Source of the DNA: Echinometra lucunter
Lineage: Eukaryota; Echinodermata; Echinoidea; Camarodonta; Echinometridae
Reading direction: 5' to 3'
NCBI GenBank assembly: GCA_029962745.1
Contig: CM057162.1
Location: 16,291,817-16,355,816 of the forward strand
Length of the DNA: 64,000 nt
Part shown: positions 1-12,492 of the stretch, one piece after another
How the letters are laid out: the number at the start of each line of letters is the position of its first letter
Numbering within the stretch: position 1 is the stretch's first letter
The notes under the pieces: generated by a model
The model's database searches: none
What the model saw: the letters and a program-made list of their open reading frames with translations, nothing else
Told to the model about the DNA's origin: nothing
Program-made: the position numbers and the translations under genes

Positions 1-715
1 TCCTTATATTATTCGTTGCATGCTTTCATTCCATCCGTATCTATCCTGCTTTATGTTTCTCTTTCTTTAAATTCTTTTTGTCTTTCTGTCTTTCCTTACG
101 TTATTCCGTGTGTTCGTTCTGTCTGTCCTTTCCCTGTATGTTTATCTTTGTTTATATTCTTCATTTATCTTTTCAGGTTGTGTCTATCCGAGTCCTTATA
201 TTATTCCTGAACTGTTTTCATTCTATCCGTCTCATATCTTTCCTTATGTTCCTCTGTTTCAATACTTCCATCACCTTTGCTCTCTATCCTTCCTGAATCC
301 TGATGCTATTCCTTGTTTTCATGTTCTATCCGCCTTTATTTTTCCTTGTTTCTTTGTTTTAATACATCTTATCTTTCTCTTTTTTCCCTTTCTTTCGTAC
401 GTTATTCCTGGTTTTCATTCTGTATATCCGCCTCTGCCATGTTTATCTTTCCCTCTATTCTTCCTTATGTTATTCCTTTTTTATTCATCCTATCCCTTCT
501 CTATCTATCTTTCATTATGTTTAATTTTGTTTTTGATACTTCTATTATTTTTTCTCGAACTATCGACCTTCCTTATGATTTTCCATGTTTTCGTTCTATT
601 TTCCCTTGCTCTTCTTTTGTTTTATACTTCTGTTATCTTCTCTCACTTTCCTTCCTGTTGTTATTTCTCGTTTTCATTTCGTGTGTCTCTACAATCTTTC
701 TCATACAGCGAGTAG
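1..715. repeat. Degenerate pyrimidine-rich minisatellite
   Basis: The plus strand is almost pure C/T-rich sequence built from degenerate units. A motif like CCTTAYGTTATTCC recurs near 2, 94, 195, 302, 396, 463, 568 and 652, mostly 85-107 bp apart, each time followed by TTTTCATTCTRTCCG-like and TATCTTTCC-like blocks. Several long open frames cross it, but they come from the scarcity of purines (few stop codons) and have low-complexity F/S/L/Y translations, so I call no gene here. Confidence 0.7.
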
Positions 716-1338
716 TGAAAGCAAACTAAGTAACAAACAAACAAGACAAACAACTATAGTGCTAAAGCTTGACACTGTACCCTTCAGAGTGAATATTTAT
801 TGCTAGCTTCAAACTATCATCAAAGTTTTCGAATGGAGCCGTGCGAGAATTGAATACGGTGACTGTATGTATGGGACAGCAGGTGGTGAATTTGTCAAAA
901 AAAAAAAAAAATAAATAAAAAAAAATTAGAGGATTTTACCATGGTAGGATTTTAAAGAAAAAATAGTACAGGAGACGGCAGACACAGAAGTCGCGAAAAC
1001 GTAGGCATACTTATGCGGTTTAGCATGTGCATGCGTAGCTTTACACACACTGTTGTCTCATTTCAGACGCTCAAATATACCCAAATGAGCAATTTACGCA
1101 TTAGTGGTACGGTACAAAACACACTTGCCGGACATCCATAGCCTCGTGCATTTTGAAAGACTTTGATCGACACACTTTTGACTATCATTCATAGACCTCC
1201 CCTGTGTGTTTTTTTTTTTTTTTTGCCGATTTCTTTTTTCTGTCGAACTCACACTTGAGTATATACGCACGCCCTCACCCACCTGCACAGACCGCCTTAA
1301 ACACATTTTAATTTTCAACTTACGAGGGAGCGAAGCGA
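716..1338. other. Unassigned non-coding stretch
   Basis: No gene or clear repeat seen. It holds an A-rich tract around 897-926 and a T-run at 1209-1224; open frames are short and unconvincing. Confidence 0.5.
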
Positions 1339-1475
1339 GCGAGCAAAAAATGACCACTTTTTTGGTTTTTAATCGCATTTTCAAATAAAAATTCTAATAT
1401 ATGACGAGCGAGTGAAAAAAATAACCACTTTTCTGGTTTTCAATCGAATTTTCTAATAGAAATTCTAAAATATAA
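1339..1475. repeat. Two-copy tandem repeat with GCGAGC motif
   Basis: Two adjacent copies of about 66 bp, starting near 1339 and 1405. Both read GAGCGAGY..AAAAA then ACCACTTTTYTGGTTTTYAATCG and an AT-rich tail. The upstream border has GAGGGAGCGAAGCGAGCGAG, a motif style that recurs at 15,735, 17,037 and 63,580. Confidence 0.6.
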
Positions 1476-2655
1476 TTGTTGTTTATGACAGATTTTCAAA
1501 ATTTTTACTAACTGATTGATTCAAATATCATTTCTTCCTTAAAAAGTGTGAGGGATACTTGTACACGCCATCCCCCTCTCAAAAAAGTGTGGGAGATTTA
1601 TCCCCCCATCCCACGGGATTTACGCTAATGGTGATTGTGCTAACATTCTTTATTCGATTTCAACAAATGAAGTGTCAAAATGTTTGTATTAAGTTTTCTT
1701 TCAAATCCTGTTTAAAGCTGTCCGATACGATGCACCATATTATTTGAGCTATGATCAAAAGACAAACTGGTTAGTTACTTTTTGTGAGGTTTGTAGTCAA
1801 ATTTGACTGCCTAGTAACTGATCTAGTCAAAAGTGGCGACATTCTAGTAAAAATGACAACATTCCAGCCTAATAACATGAATGATATGACTAGCATTCAA
1901 GTTTTTTTTTTTCAGTATCACCTATAATTCTGATCATTTTCACAAGAATCTACAGTTAACTTTGACTAAAGAATGAGTAATTTCCCTTGGGATCCGGTGT
2001 CCTAGACAAATTATTTTATGATGTCACTAGAAAAGGGTTGGTTCTGATGGGGTCCTATATTATGTTTACTTGAATTCTGGTCATTTTTACTGGTTTCGTG
2101 TCAATTTTGTGTAGATGGTGCCTGTCTGATCCGATGTAGTTAGATATGACTAGATTTTTTTTAGAGTGAATGAGAACACTAGACCAAACGAAAAGAATTT
2201 CATCACCCCTGAATGACCAAGAACGCATGTTAGTTTGAAGGTGGCGCGAATGAGGAATCATGTCAGTGTTTTCATACCTTTGACACGCCAACATAACTAA
2301 TCCTACACTGACAGAAGTCTTAGTAAAAAATAAGGGGAAAAATGTTTACTCTAAAGGGCTACAGTATGTATTTCGCTGAGATTATCACTCTCCATAAATT
2401 TCAATAACAGTCATGGCAGTGTAATGATTGGCATATGTGTCAAAAATGAGGCTGACTATAAGTCCAAACCTAGTGCTATTTCATGTCGAACTTGGTACAG
2501 TGTTTCTCTGTCACGATCACCTTTCATAAATATGTGTTTTTCTCAAGTTCTCTGATAGACAGCACCTTTGTAGTAAGTACAAGCAGTATGATGATGTGCT
2601 GGAACCCAAGAGCCCCAAAACTTAGGTAAGTTAAATGGAGACCTGTAACCCTGCT
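1476..2655. other. Unassigned non-coding stretch
   Basis: AT-rich sequence without a supportable gene, RNA or ordered repeat. Confidence 0.5.
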
Positions 2656-2945
2656 GGAAAGATCACAGTGTCACACAGTGTGTTCACAGTGTGTTCACAT
2701 AGTGGACTATGTAAAGATGTGATTCACAATGTTAAAACGCTCAAATTAAACATTGAAGATAATTTCACACTGTGGACACTCCACAATGTGAGTGTTCACA
2801 GTGTGTTCACATAGTGGACTCTGTAAATATTAGATTAACAATGTTAAAACACTCAAATTTAACAGTGTGAAGATGATTTCACAATGTGTTCACAGTGTGT
2901 TCACATTTCACATTGTTCCACAATGTAGGACAATGTATTCTTTCC
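2656..2945. repeat. CACAGTGTG/CACAATGTG tandem repeat
   Basis: Two tandem units about 112 bp apart (near 2681 and 2793) begin TGTTCACAGTGTGTTCAC and contain a shared ACAATGTTAAAAC block. The region is dense in CACAGTG, CACAATG and their complements, so it can fold on itself. It looks like a MITE or satellite-like element; I cannot name the family. Confidence 0.65.
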
Positions 2946-4946
2946 ATTAGGGATTACTCGATGAGCTCAGCTTTAAATATTGTTGTTGTTGGTGGTGGTG
3001 ATTTTGAGGCGATTTTTCATAGTTGAATTGGACGATTTTCGCCAGGCCCAGTGAGAGGGCGTTTTTTTCTCCTCTCATCGTACGAGACTATCTGTTCTGT
3101 TGGACCGAAATGGCCTTTGGTGGCGTTGTGCATTTGTGAATTAATTATGTTAATGCAATTTTGATTGTTAATTTTCTGTACTGTTATTGTGCATGTAATT
3201 ATAAAGAATAATATGGGTCGGTGAGCGGACCTTTCCCTTTATACTGAATGCCTTTAATACTGGAAATTACTTACTGCACTGATTCAAAACATTGTATTGT
3301 TATTACTTATATTTCAATATTTCGCACAATGTTTCTGCTTTAATATACTGCTTCACGGGACACACTGATTTTTATAAATATTGACATTTATTGATTAAAG
3401 TCGAAAGTAGTAATACAAAAAATCTAATGCTTAACACAAAATTAAGAAGCCCATAGTTGATGTGGAAGGAGTTATTCTCTTGTCTGTTCACCGTAATACC
3501 TTCATGTTTTCATGGTTTTGGGCATTTCTACCCAGTGTCTCTGAGCAAAGACTCCTGGATTGGCGATTAAAAAGAAATCGTCGACACATTACAACAAAAG
3601 TATTCATTTACGTAATAGATATCTTGTTATTTTATAAGTACATTTTCTTTTTTTATTGACTGATATCTCCCCATGGGGCCTACGTCAGACACTTTGCGTA
3701 CATCATACTTCATAATAATATTTATTCATCAACTTTATAATATTTGAGGTAGACCGGTCACATCAAAGAGCTAAGAATCTCGCAGAACTTTAATAAATTT
3801 ATTTCGCTGACCCATTTTTTGTATGGTTAAAAGAATAAAAACAAGAAACTGAAAGTGTAGAAATCACTCATCACTTTAAGCACACCTCCGAGAAAGAAAG
3901 AAAGAAATCACACACACAAACACACATAGAATCAACAGCACTGCAAATGTTACAGCATTTGAATATATGATTTCATTAACAGCATTATAGTTTCCAAAGT
4001 GTCGAATGAGAAGACTAACTTGATGACTGCATAATATTATTCAACAGAAATATACAAGAAAAATATGAAATTTGAATTGGGTTAACAAATTCACTACCTA
4101 ATTTCATATCTTACCACGTGAATACAAAAACACCCCCAGAAATACAGAATTAGGCAAATGAAATTAGCAAAGTAGAATAACGCTAATCGAGAAATAATCC
4201 CAGTTTATTTGACTTTCATACATCATTTTCAATCTAAAATTTACATTGATATTTACAATGGATAATACATAATTTTCTTAATCTTAATTTGATTTCTTTT
4301 AAAGGCTTTTTATTCTTTCACTTGTTGGCCTTCTGACCCCTAATTTTGAAGCATTGCTGTCTTCAGTAAAAAAAAATATCATATAGACACAACATGAAAG
4401 ATATAAATATTATTTGTACACTATAACGTAACTAACTGGGTTCCAAAAGGAACATCACTCTTCCAGAGCAACGCTCTCAGAACTGATTAGCTACAAATCT
4501 CCTTATGGCACACATTTAAAAATTATAAAGATCAATTTTGCCACAAAGTAGAAAAATCTGATGAAATTGCTAAAGGTCACTTTTTAAAAAAATGAAAGGA
4601 ACTGGTCACAAAGGTCGCCTATTCAGAACATTCCAAAGCTTAGCTGTTCATTAAATTTCAAAGGCGGGTTGTCCTGGCCATTGTCCAAGCTGATCTCAGT
4701 GCCTGGGAGGCAAGTAGTTTTTGTGACTTTGAAAAATCACCTCTTGGGATTTTTAATTTACCTTATTTTTTATTTATCCCGTTTTTTTTTCTTCAAATTT
4801 GAAACATAATTCTTTTGAAGTTGTGCTTGGTAATTAGTATTTTAGCTAATCTATGCTCAATTGTGATTCATTTAAATGCTTTGCATTTCAATGTGTGTCA
4901 CTCTGAAGAAGTGATAAGTTTCTTTTGGTATCCAGTTTATTTTCCC
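2946..4946. other. Unassigned non-coding stretch
   Basis: No gene supported. It contains a small (GTT/GGT)n tract near 2975-3000 and short CACA and GAAA runs near 3890-3930, otherwise plain AT-rich DNA. Confidence 0.5.
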
Positions 4947-6411
4947 ATTATCAGGCTTATGTCGAAAGGGTGCGTGCGCGGAGCTGGATGGGAGCGGGGA
5001 GGGAAAGGGGATGGCCGCACCCTTTCGAGAGAAGCCCCCCCCCCCACGGTTGTCTCGAAAGGGTGGGTTGCGTGTGGGGGGGGGGGGGTGAAATTAACGC
5101 ACCCATTCGTGGAAACCGGGGGGGGGGCTTGTCTCGAAAGGGTGTGTTGAGTAGTCTGATATACCAGCCGTTTTTTGTTAATGTAAGTTAAAAAAAAAAA
5201 AAAAGTAGGAAAGGAGACAGGCGGTTGGCTATCACGTCATGGGGGTGTCCAAGGCAGGCGCGGATCCGGGGGGGGGGGGCGAGCGGGCCTTGACCCCGAC
5301 CCAAAATTTGTGTTTTTCAGCCCATTTTTGACCACTTTGGGTACCTCGGCCCCCCTGAAAAAGAAAAGGCCCCCCCCAAAAAAAGTAGGAAAGGAGACAG
5401 GCGGTTGGCTATCACCTGATTGGGGGGGGGGGGGGTGTGTCCAACGATCCCCAAAATATATATGAGGGAAAGAATTCCCCTTTTGTATGCCCCACCCCCA
5501 CCCCCACACTCAAGAACGCAGAAGCATCCTGGGGGGCATTTCATCAACATTTGTCGTCTGACAAGTTGTCAGATCTGACATCTTTCCTTGATTTTCATTG
5601 GCTGAGAAGCATTGTTACTATGGCAACTGTCGGATAAAACAGACTTTGTCGGATAAAACATCCGACAAGTCCTTTCATGAAACGCTCCCCAGGATTTGAT
5701 GGGGGAGGGGGGCCATGGCCATGGAAGATATTTTTGTCATGTAAGGTCCAAAAAAACCCCAAACAAACAAAGAAAAAACCGTTGTACATTACATTCCGAC
5801 AGTGAACCCCTCTCGGGGGGGGGGGGGGGGGGTGCATAAAAAGATTTTTTGTGTGTCTTAAAAACTCTTTCAGGGGAGTAAGCGTATCGTATTATCCTAT
5901 TACAGGTCCAAAAAATTCGCGACAAAAAAAAAAAAAAGGTTGTACATTAGATTTCCCATTTGGCGTCCTTATTTTTTTGGGGACCCCTTTTCTTTTTCAG
6001 GGGGGCCGAGGTACCCAAAATGGTCAAAAACGGGCTGGAAAACACAAATTTTGGGTCGGAGGTCAAGGCCCGCTCGCCCCCCCCCCCCCCCCCGATCCGC
6101 GCCTGCCTTGGTCACCCCCATCAGGTGATAGCCAACCGCCTGTCTCCTTTCCTACTTTTTTTAAATTTTTTTTTTACTTACATTAACAAAAAAACGGCTG
6201 GTATATCAGACTACTCAACACACCCTTTCGAGACAAGCCCCCCGGTTTCCACGAATGGGTGCGTTAATTTCACTCCCCACACGCAACCCACCCTTTCGAG
6301 ACAACCGGGGGGGGGGGGGGCTTTTCTCTAAAGGGTGTGGCCATCCCCCGTTCCATCCCCGCTCCCATCCCGCTCCGCGCACGCACCCTTTCGACATAAG
6401 CCATATTATCA
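4947..6411. mobile_element. Fold-back DNA element with ~430 bp inverted arms
   Basis: The left arm (4954 to about 5380) and right arm (about 5975 to 6402) are inverted copies. The ends read GGCTTATGTCGAAAGGGTGC and, at the other end, its complement GCACCCTTTCGACATAAGCC. ATTATCA occurs just outside both ends (4947-4953 and 6405-6411), a candidate 7 bp target-site duplication, although two extra bases (AT) lie between the right TIR and its copy. The arms carry several long C or G runs. No transposase frame is seen, so it is non-autonomous. Open frames here are poly-Pro/Gly artefacts. A different MITE is nested at 5528-5693. Confidence 0.8.
5528..5693. mobile_element. Nested MITE, CCTGGGG...CCCCAGG termini
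   Basis: It starts CCTGGGGGGCATTTCAT and ends ATGAAACGCTCCCCAGG, imperfect terminal inverted repeats. Inside are GACAAGT/ACTTGTC-type complementary segments (TGTCGTCTGACAAG, ATCCGACAAGTCC), so the whole 166 bp can form a hairpin. It lies between the two arms of the surrounding fold-back element. Confidence 0.65.
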
Positions 6412-6560
6412 TAGGTTTACCGGTTCAATTTGGCAATTTGACCATTCACTTTAGTGCAGGAGCAATCAAAGCACCGCTAACAAAATCCAATACTTTTCCC
6501 TGATTTATTGCCATAAAATACCATGGCAACAAAGTCTTCCACATATTGAAAAATATACAT

Positions 6561-6806
6561 GTCTTCCACATCTTCATCCCAAGACCAATGTGTGTTCCAA
6601 ATTCCATGAGCATTGCTCTAGAAATTAGGAAGTAGTTCGATCCGCAAGATATCCTTCTTATTTATTGCCATATTATGGTGTTGTCATGCCGTTACCATGA
6701 CACCACAGTTCGAAACACATTCATACAATGTCTTGCATATCTTCATCCCAAGACCAATTCTATGAGCATTGCTCGAAAATGAGGAAGTAGTTCGATCCAC
6801 GAGATT
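6561..6806. repeat. Two degenerate ~75-90 bp copies
   Basis: Copies at 6561-6652 and 6731-6806 share TCTTCATCCCAAGACCAAT, ATGAGCATTGCTC and GGAAGTAGTTCGATCC. No coding capacity is seen. Confidence 0.6.
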
Positions 6807-6920
6807 TTGTACTCATTTATAAACTGTACGTAGAACTATCACTGAGAGTCCCTCCAAGTCATGCAAGCTTGATCCGATACCAACAAGTCTCCTTAAGCAG
6901 GTGTTAAGGATTCTACTGAT

Positions 6921-7704
6921 GAACTAAACACAACAAAAAAGTAACTCCCCCCTAATTCAAAACAGCATAACCTTTTAACGAAAAAGTTGTGAGCAAAATG
7001 ATTTGGCAAGAGTGTTCCTACACTTATTGACTAACTTCTGTGTGAAAATTGATCCGTCAAGTCATGCATGAGTGAGCAGACACTAAATGCAAAAATGTCA
7101 CTTTTCAAAAGTCACAAGTGTCATTTTGAAGGGTCTGTGAAAAAAGCTTTTTCTGGTGTTTTTTAAAGTTTTGTTGATGTTTATCATGGTCGTGTCATGG
7201 CTGAGTGAGCACATATTTAACAATGAAGCAAGAAATGCTAAAAATATACTGTTTAAGGCTGGAAAACGACTACCCGGTATTTTCACATATGTGCTGACCC
7301 ATGTTTGTCGATGCCAATTTTTTCCATAAACTGAATGGATTTTGCAGATTAAGGAGGGCTGAACGACACCTTTTTCCAAAAAAATGTGTTCGCCCAACTG
7401 TAATAAGCATGACAAGTGTAAGGGATAGGCGTGACGGTGTCAAACAATGGAAGAAACCAAATTCGTCATAGTTTTGTTTCACATACCCCCCAAAATGGCT
7501 CTTGTGACTTTTGAAAAGTGACATGTTTGCCTTTAATGTCTACTCACTCATCCGTAACCTGATGGATCAATCTCATTTTCACACAGAAGTTAGTCAATAA
7601 GTGTAAAAACACTTCTGCCAAATTATTTTGCTCAAAACTTTTTCGTTAAAAAGTTATGCTATTTTGAATTAGAGGGGAGTTACTTTTTTTGTTGTGTTTA
7701 GTTC
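6921..7704. mobile_element. 784 bp fold-back MITE
   Basis: Inverted arms of about 210 bp (6921-7135 and 7490-7704). The ends read GAACTAAACACAAC and GTTGTGTTTAGTTC. The arms share AAAAGTAACTCCC, AGCATAAC and TTATTGACTAACTTCTGTGTG in opposite orientation. The interior has no transposase. Its right end abuts the retrotransposon remnant beginning at 7705. Confidence 0.75.
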
Positions 7705-9318
7705 CATTTATTACTAAGCTTATTAATCAGACATTAAGTACTGGTATTGTGCCAAGTGTGTTTAAAACATCTCATGGAACACCTCTTTTCAAAAAGCCAT
7801 ATTTAGATTGCAATGAATTAAAGAATTATCGCCCTATTGCAAATGTTTCTTGTTAAAATCCTGGAACGTATTGTAGCTGGTCAATTGAAAGTGTATCTGG
7901 AGGGAAATTGTCTATTCTTGGATATGCAATCAGCTTACCGACAGTTTCACTCTACCAAACGGCACTGCTTAAGGTGTACAATGATTTACTATAAGCAGTT
8001 GATAAAGGTCAGGGGGTGGTCTTAGTAATGTTAGACTATTCAGCAAAGTTCGACACTATCAATCATTGTTTTTTAGTGGAACGCTTCTGCCGCACTTTTG
8101 GAATTGGTGGTACGGCATTGAAATGGTTCACATCCTACCTTGAAAATAGAGAACAGAGAGTTGTAATCAATAACAGTGTATCTGATCCTTTGTATGGCGT
8201 GCCCCAGGGTTCGGTCCTCGGGCCGCTAGAGTTCATTTTGTATACGAGTCCACTCAGTGATGTAGTGAATGCTCATAGAAACATACATCACGTAACTTAT
8301 GCTGATGATACGCAGTTGTGTATAATTTTTTAACCCCGTAACCGGTCGGTTAGCTTGAAAAAATCTTGAAGAGTGTGTTGATAGTGTAAAATGCTGGGCA
8401 CAGAAGAACTATCTGAAGCTCAATAGTGACAAATCAGAAGTACTTCACATCACATCTCAGTTCCGTATATCCTTGCCCTTGCCAGATTTTAGTGTGGATG
8501 ACAAAGCGTTAAATACCTATGAATCTGCTAAAAACCTGGGTGTTACCACAGACTTTGCTCTTAATATGAAACTCACATAAAGAAAGTATGTAAGGCTGCA
8601 TCTTATGGTATACACAGAATTGGTAAAATTAGGAAACTAATTTCTAGATTAACCTACTACGGAATGACTTATACATGCATTTGTCACTTCTCATTTAGAC
8701 TACTGCAACAGCCTCCTTGTTAATCTACCACCTTCCCATCTTGTTCCTCTTCAGCGCATCCAAAATGCTGCAGCTCGTTTAGTCACCTGCTCTAAGCCTT
8801 ATGAACATATCACTCCGATTCTCTCCAATCTCCATTGGCTACCAATAATTCAACTTATTCAATTCAAATTCTTCTCCTTGCCTTCAAAATTCGCAACGTT
8901 AGCTGCCCCACATATCTTTTGTAAAATCCAACCCCCCCCCTCCTCCAGGTTAAGAGCTTCAACTTCCTCCCACTTTCAGTTAATGCCTGGCCCCTGTGTA
9001 AAAACAAGATACGGCGATAGAGGTCTTTCTGTTGATGCTCCCCAATTGTGGAATAGCCTTCCTGCCTTCATTAGAAATGCCCCATCGCTACACGCCTTCA
9101 AAACAATGTTAAAGTCCCACTTATCTAAATCTGTATAGGTCAAATTGATTTGCCTCTTTGTATTTGTATTTGTATTTGTATTATAATTTTAATTGTGGTG
9201 CTGTTGTTCCAGCTTTCCATTTTGTGTAAGGATAGTGCTTTTATGGCTGCGGGACAACGGCACCACAGGGCTTAGAAAATAGTATTAGGCGCGTTATAAA
9301 TGTGCTGTATTATTTTCA
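7705..9318 (+). mobile_element. Decayed non-LTR retrotransposon (RT to 3' end)
   Basis: Broken frames together give the second half of a non-LTR reverse transcriptase. In order I see FKKPYLDCNELKNYRPIANVS (7790s), KILERIVAGQLKVYLE and FLDMQSAYRQFHSTKR (7850-7980), the catalytic block at 8016-8333, a thumb region (LKLNSDKSEVLHIT, NLGVTTDFALN), and the C-terminal segment LQRIQNAAARLVT...LHWLP...YGDRGLSVDAPQLWNSLP ending near 9138. The 3' region ends in (TTGTAT)n at about 9158-9180 and a GCGTTATAAATGTGCTGTATTATT-like terminus. This C-terminal style is typical of CR1/L2-type elements. Frameshifts and stops make it inactive. The 5' half is missing; a fold-back element lies immediately upstream. 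Confidence 0.85.
8016..8333 (+). pseudogene. Reverse transcriptase catalytic fragment
   Basis: One open block of about 105 codons holds VMLDYSAKFDTINH (RT motif A), GVPQGSVLGPLEF (motif B) and YADDTQL (motif C, bases 8298-8309 encode YADD). The catalytic aspartates are still present, but the frame is broken on both sides, so this is a relic inside the retrotransposon remnant. Confidence 0.85.
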
Positions 9319-9567
9319 TTATAAAAACAGCAGGAAGCAAATAATTCACACATCCTCATACACAAAACATTTCTCTCATTTGACCTGCTCTGAAGATATG
9401 TATGATATGTATGATATAAGCTGAGCCACTATTTTGTTCTTATGAATAAGCTTGGAAATTTTTTCCTTTATGATTAGGCGTATAAACTTCCCAAGACGAT
9501 TCAAATACATGGCCAGCTTGTTCACTTTGTTTCATACCATTGATTTGAAATGGCTCTTCAGGTGGAA
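9319..9567. other. 3' flank of gene A
   Basis: A short stretch between the 3' end of the retrotransposon remnant and the gene A stop codon. Probable 3' UTR of gene A on the minus strand; nothing else is seen. Confidence 0.5.
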
Positions 9568-9854
9568 TTAAAGACTGAGTGAATTTAGTACACGATCCAA
9601 ACAGGAAGGCGTCTCGGCCTCTCTGTCCATTTTTAAACTCATATTTTTTTCTCCGATTTCAACGCATCTCATTAGAAATTTAAGAAGGGCAAGGCTTCTT
9701 GCGTCATCGCGTTCGTGATCGTCCACAGTGTAATTTTCAAGTGCCCAGACGTTTTCAACAGGAATGTAACATCTCACTTTCTTCATAACTTCCAGTAATA
9801 CTGTATCCTGTTGCAAACCTTTCCTGTGAAGAACCGCAGCCATTATTTCTCGAC
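9568..9854 (-). CDS. Gene A exon 6: C-terminal tail and stop
   Basis: Phase 1 acceptor TTTTTATTCCATCAAG, then REIMAAVLHRKGL, IPVENVWALENYTVDDHERD, LLKFLMRCVEIGEKN and the stop codon at 9570-9568. The motif (I/V)xNxWxxxNYTVDxHxxDD and the helix FLxRCxxIxEKN match gene B's last exon at 57,223-57,476. This tail corresponds to the C-terminal helical end of IFI44-like GTPases. No canonical AATAAA was found close downstream; a CATAAA lies near 9467-9472 on the minus strand. Confidence 0.85.
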
Positions 9855-11487
9855 CTTGATGGAATAAAAATGAATATCGGAGTATCACGTGAACACTATC
9901 GTCGCTTTTTGGTTTATGTATCTCAATCAAAAGATAAAAAGTAAACATTTGGTTAAAACCGTTGGAAATGTTGATCGATTAAAATGTGCCCCTGGGAGTG
10001 ATAAATGTCTAGTGGACCAGGAGACCAACATCCCCTAGACCTCTTTTTCCAATATTCTTTCTAGTTTTTTAGTTGTGTTGGATTGTGTCATGAGAACACA
10101 ATTTTACCTTAGTCACGGGTATTTACTCTTATTTTTATTTTCAAAATGGTCATATTTCATATTTCAGTTTTTCGTTGATTTAGCTCTTTTAAAATTAAAC
10201 CTACAATTTTGATAAGGTACTTCGTTCATGATCAATATAGCGTTAACAATTCAAAATCGACGTGAATAAAATCTAAAAATCTTGACAAGTGTTTCCAAAA
10301 AATTAATATCCTTGTAAGGTATTTTCTGTTCTTAAAAAGAAATTTGCTGAATATATTCCGAATCCTTAAATTTCAAGATTTTGGTTTATCTCCCGGAAGC
10401 AATTTTTGTTCCCGTACATGGAAACGCAAATCCTCCTTGTGCGCATGTGCGTGGACTTCATTTCTTGCTGGAACTTTCCATAGGAAATCCACGCAATCCC
10501 ATAGACTGTCACGACGACTCATGTACGATGGTTTGTAATCTTCGCGCGCAGACCCTACTAGTGATACTTGTTGCGTTCGCGCAGGCACTGATTTTTCTCT
10601 CCTTCCCCAATAATGCTCATTCTTTCTCTCTCCCTCCAATGTGCTTGCACTCTCTCTGTTACTCTGTATTAGTACTACTAGTACTTATTTCAAATGTTGT
10701 GCTGAGGGCCAGAAAGCCATTAACTAAAAGCACAACAAATGTTCTTAATTCTGGCTCTCAACCAACTGGGATCGATGTTGCTTGTACGAGTGGTACATAG
10801 TGAGGGGAGTCTATCGCTGGAAAAGTATTGAGTCAAAATACTAAATGTACAGTTGAAAATATAATTGTATTTCCAAGTGTAAGGAACAGGTATCCATCAC
10901 ACCACCAGAAACAACAAAAAACAACAAACAACAACACAACAACAACAACAACAGCTTAAACAACAAAGAAAGAGGATGGCAGCTCAGAAAGTTTCGTACC
11001 TTTTCTCTGCCAAAGCCGAATATAAGATTAATCAGGCAGCTTAAGATTGCCGTCGGTTACATATCTCAACATCATTTTCATATTTATTTAATTAAAAATG
11101 AGGTTTTCTCTATTTTCGTTTATAATTTCGTTTATAAAAGTGCAACCACACACACCACACTGACTACACATTAAATGTATAGGCCAGTAATATAGGCCTA
11201 CATAACAAAAAGGTATATTAGAAAGACAATCTTAGGATTGCATTTTACATCGACTGTTTCTGGCAATGAAGAACATGAAATGTACAGTGCAGTTATAATA
11301 TAATCGTTAAAGGGTCTTTTTTTTTTTAATATCTTTTCAATTCAACTGTAACAGAAAAAATTATATTGATGATATTATTTTTTAAAAATGTATACAAAAT
11401 AATAACTAATTACCAACCTACTACTACTACCACCAACACCACCACCACCACCACCACCAACACCACCACCACTACTACCACTACTAT

Positions 11488-11540
<53 letters not shown>

Positions 11541-12445
11541 TATACCATAGCATACAGATCTAACATATCTCCCAAGCAGGTGTTTATGTATAAAATTTGG
11601 CCTTGAGGAAAAGCATATTTAAATTGTCAAAATCATATTTATTCATTTACAAAAGAAAGTAGGCCTAAAATGACATCTGCATGAATATAATCATACAAAC
11701 AATATTAGTTTAACATATATACACTATATCATTGTATATTATATGTTTTACTTTTTGAATGAACATAAATGATAAGAATGAATTATATAATTTTTCATTT
11801 TTCATACAAGATGAAATATGAAATATCAACTAAAATTTAGGGAAATTTAGAAGTCACGTCACTTGCTTCCTTTTGTCAAAGCAGCGCAGAAGGGCAGACC
11901 CCAAAAGGCCTATAACCTGCAGAAATAAATTCATGCATGCAAACACTTAAAGGTAAATATCCGACACCTGAAATGATGAATCTGTGCGGTGACAAATCAT
12001 GACAGCATTAATTCAAGAGTAAACAAAGAATTGTAGATAGACCTACACATACATTAAAATTAAACAAACTATTGTGCTTAGTGCTCGAAGCCCCCCAAAA
12101 GTAAGTAAATAGGCTTAGATCTATAATAAAGTATAACTCTGCTGCCATCCATTGTAGACAAATTTAACAGAATAGGGCCACTCTAACCACGCTGAGTTTT
12201 TTCCTTCTTTTTTGTAGTTTTTTTGCTATGTAGTAATTATTCTTCCAAACTTTAGTGTTCAATACCACACAATCCAGAGGATGATTCAAAGCAGTTTGGA
12301 GGATACTATTTTTTTTATTACTGCAGGTGATTGAAAAGAATTAGTAAGTCGAAAACGTTCTTTTGATACAAATTACAACTCTAAGATAGGCTATGCCAAT
12401 AACTTTTTGTTAGTGTGCTAGCAGTAGTAGTAGTAGTAGTAGTAG

Positions 12446-12492
<47 letters not shown>

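Noticed and set aside
110..715. Long plus-strand open frame of about 200 codons
   Set aside because: It lies wholly in the pyrimidine-rich minisatellite; the translation is low-complexity F/S/L/Y and overlapping frames are equally open.
4815..6503. Overlapping open frames rich in Pro and Gly
   Set aside because: They arise from poly-C/G runs in the arms of a fold-back element and occur in several frames and both strands.
11366..11575. Poly-Thr and poly-Ser open frames
   Set aside because: Translated triplet microsatellite.
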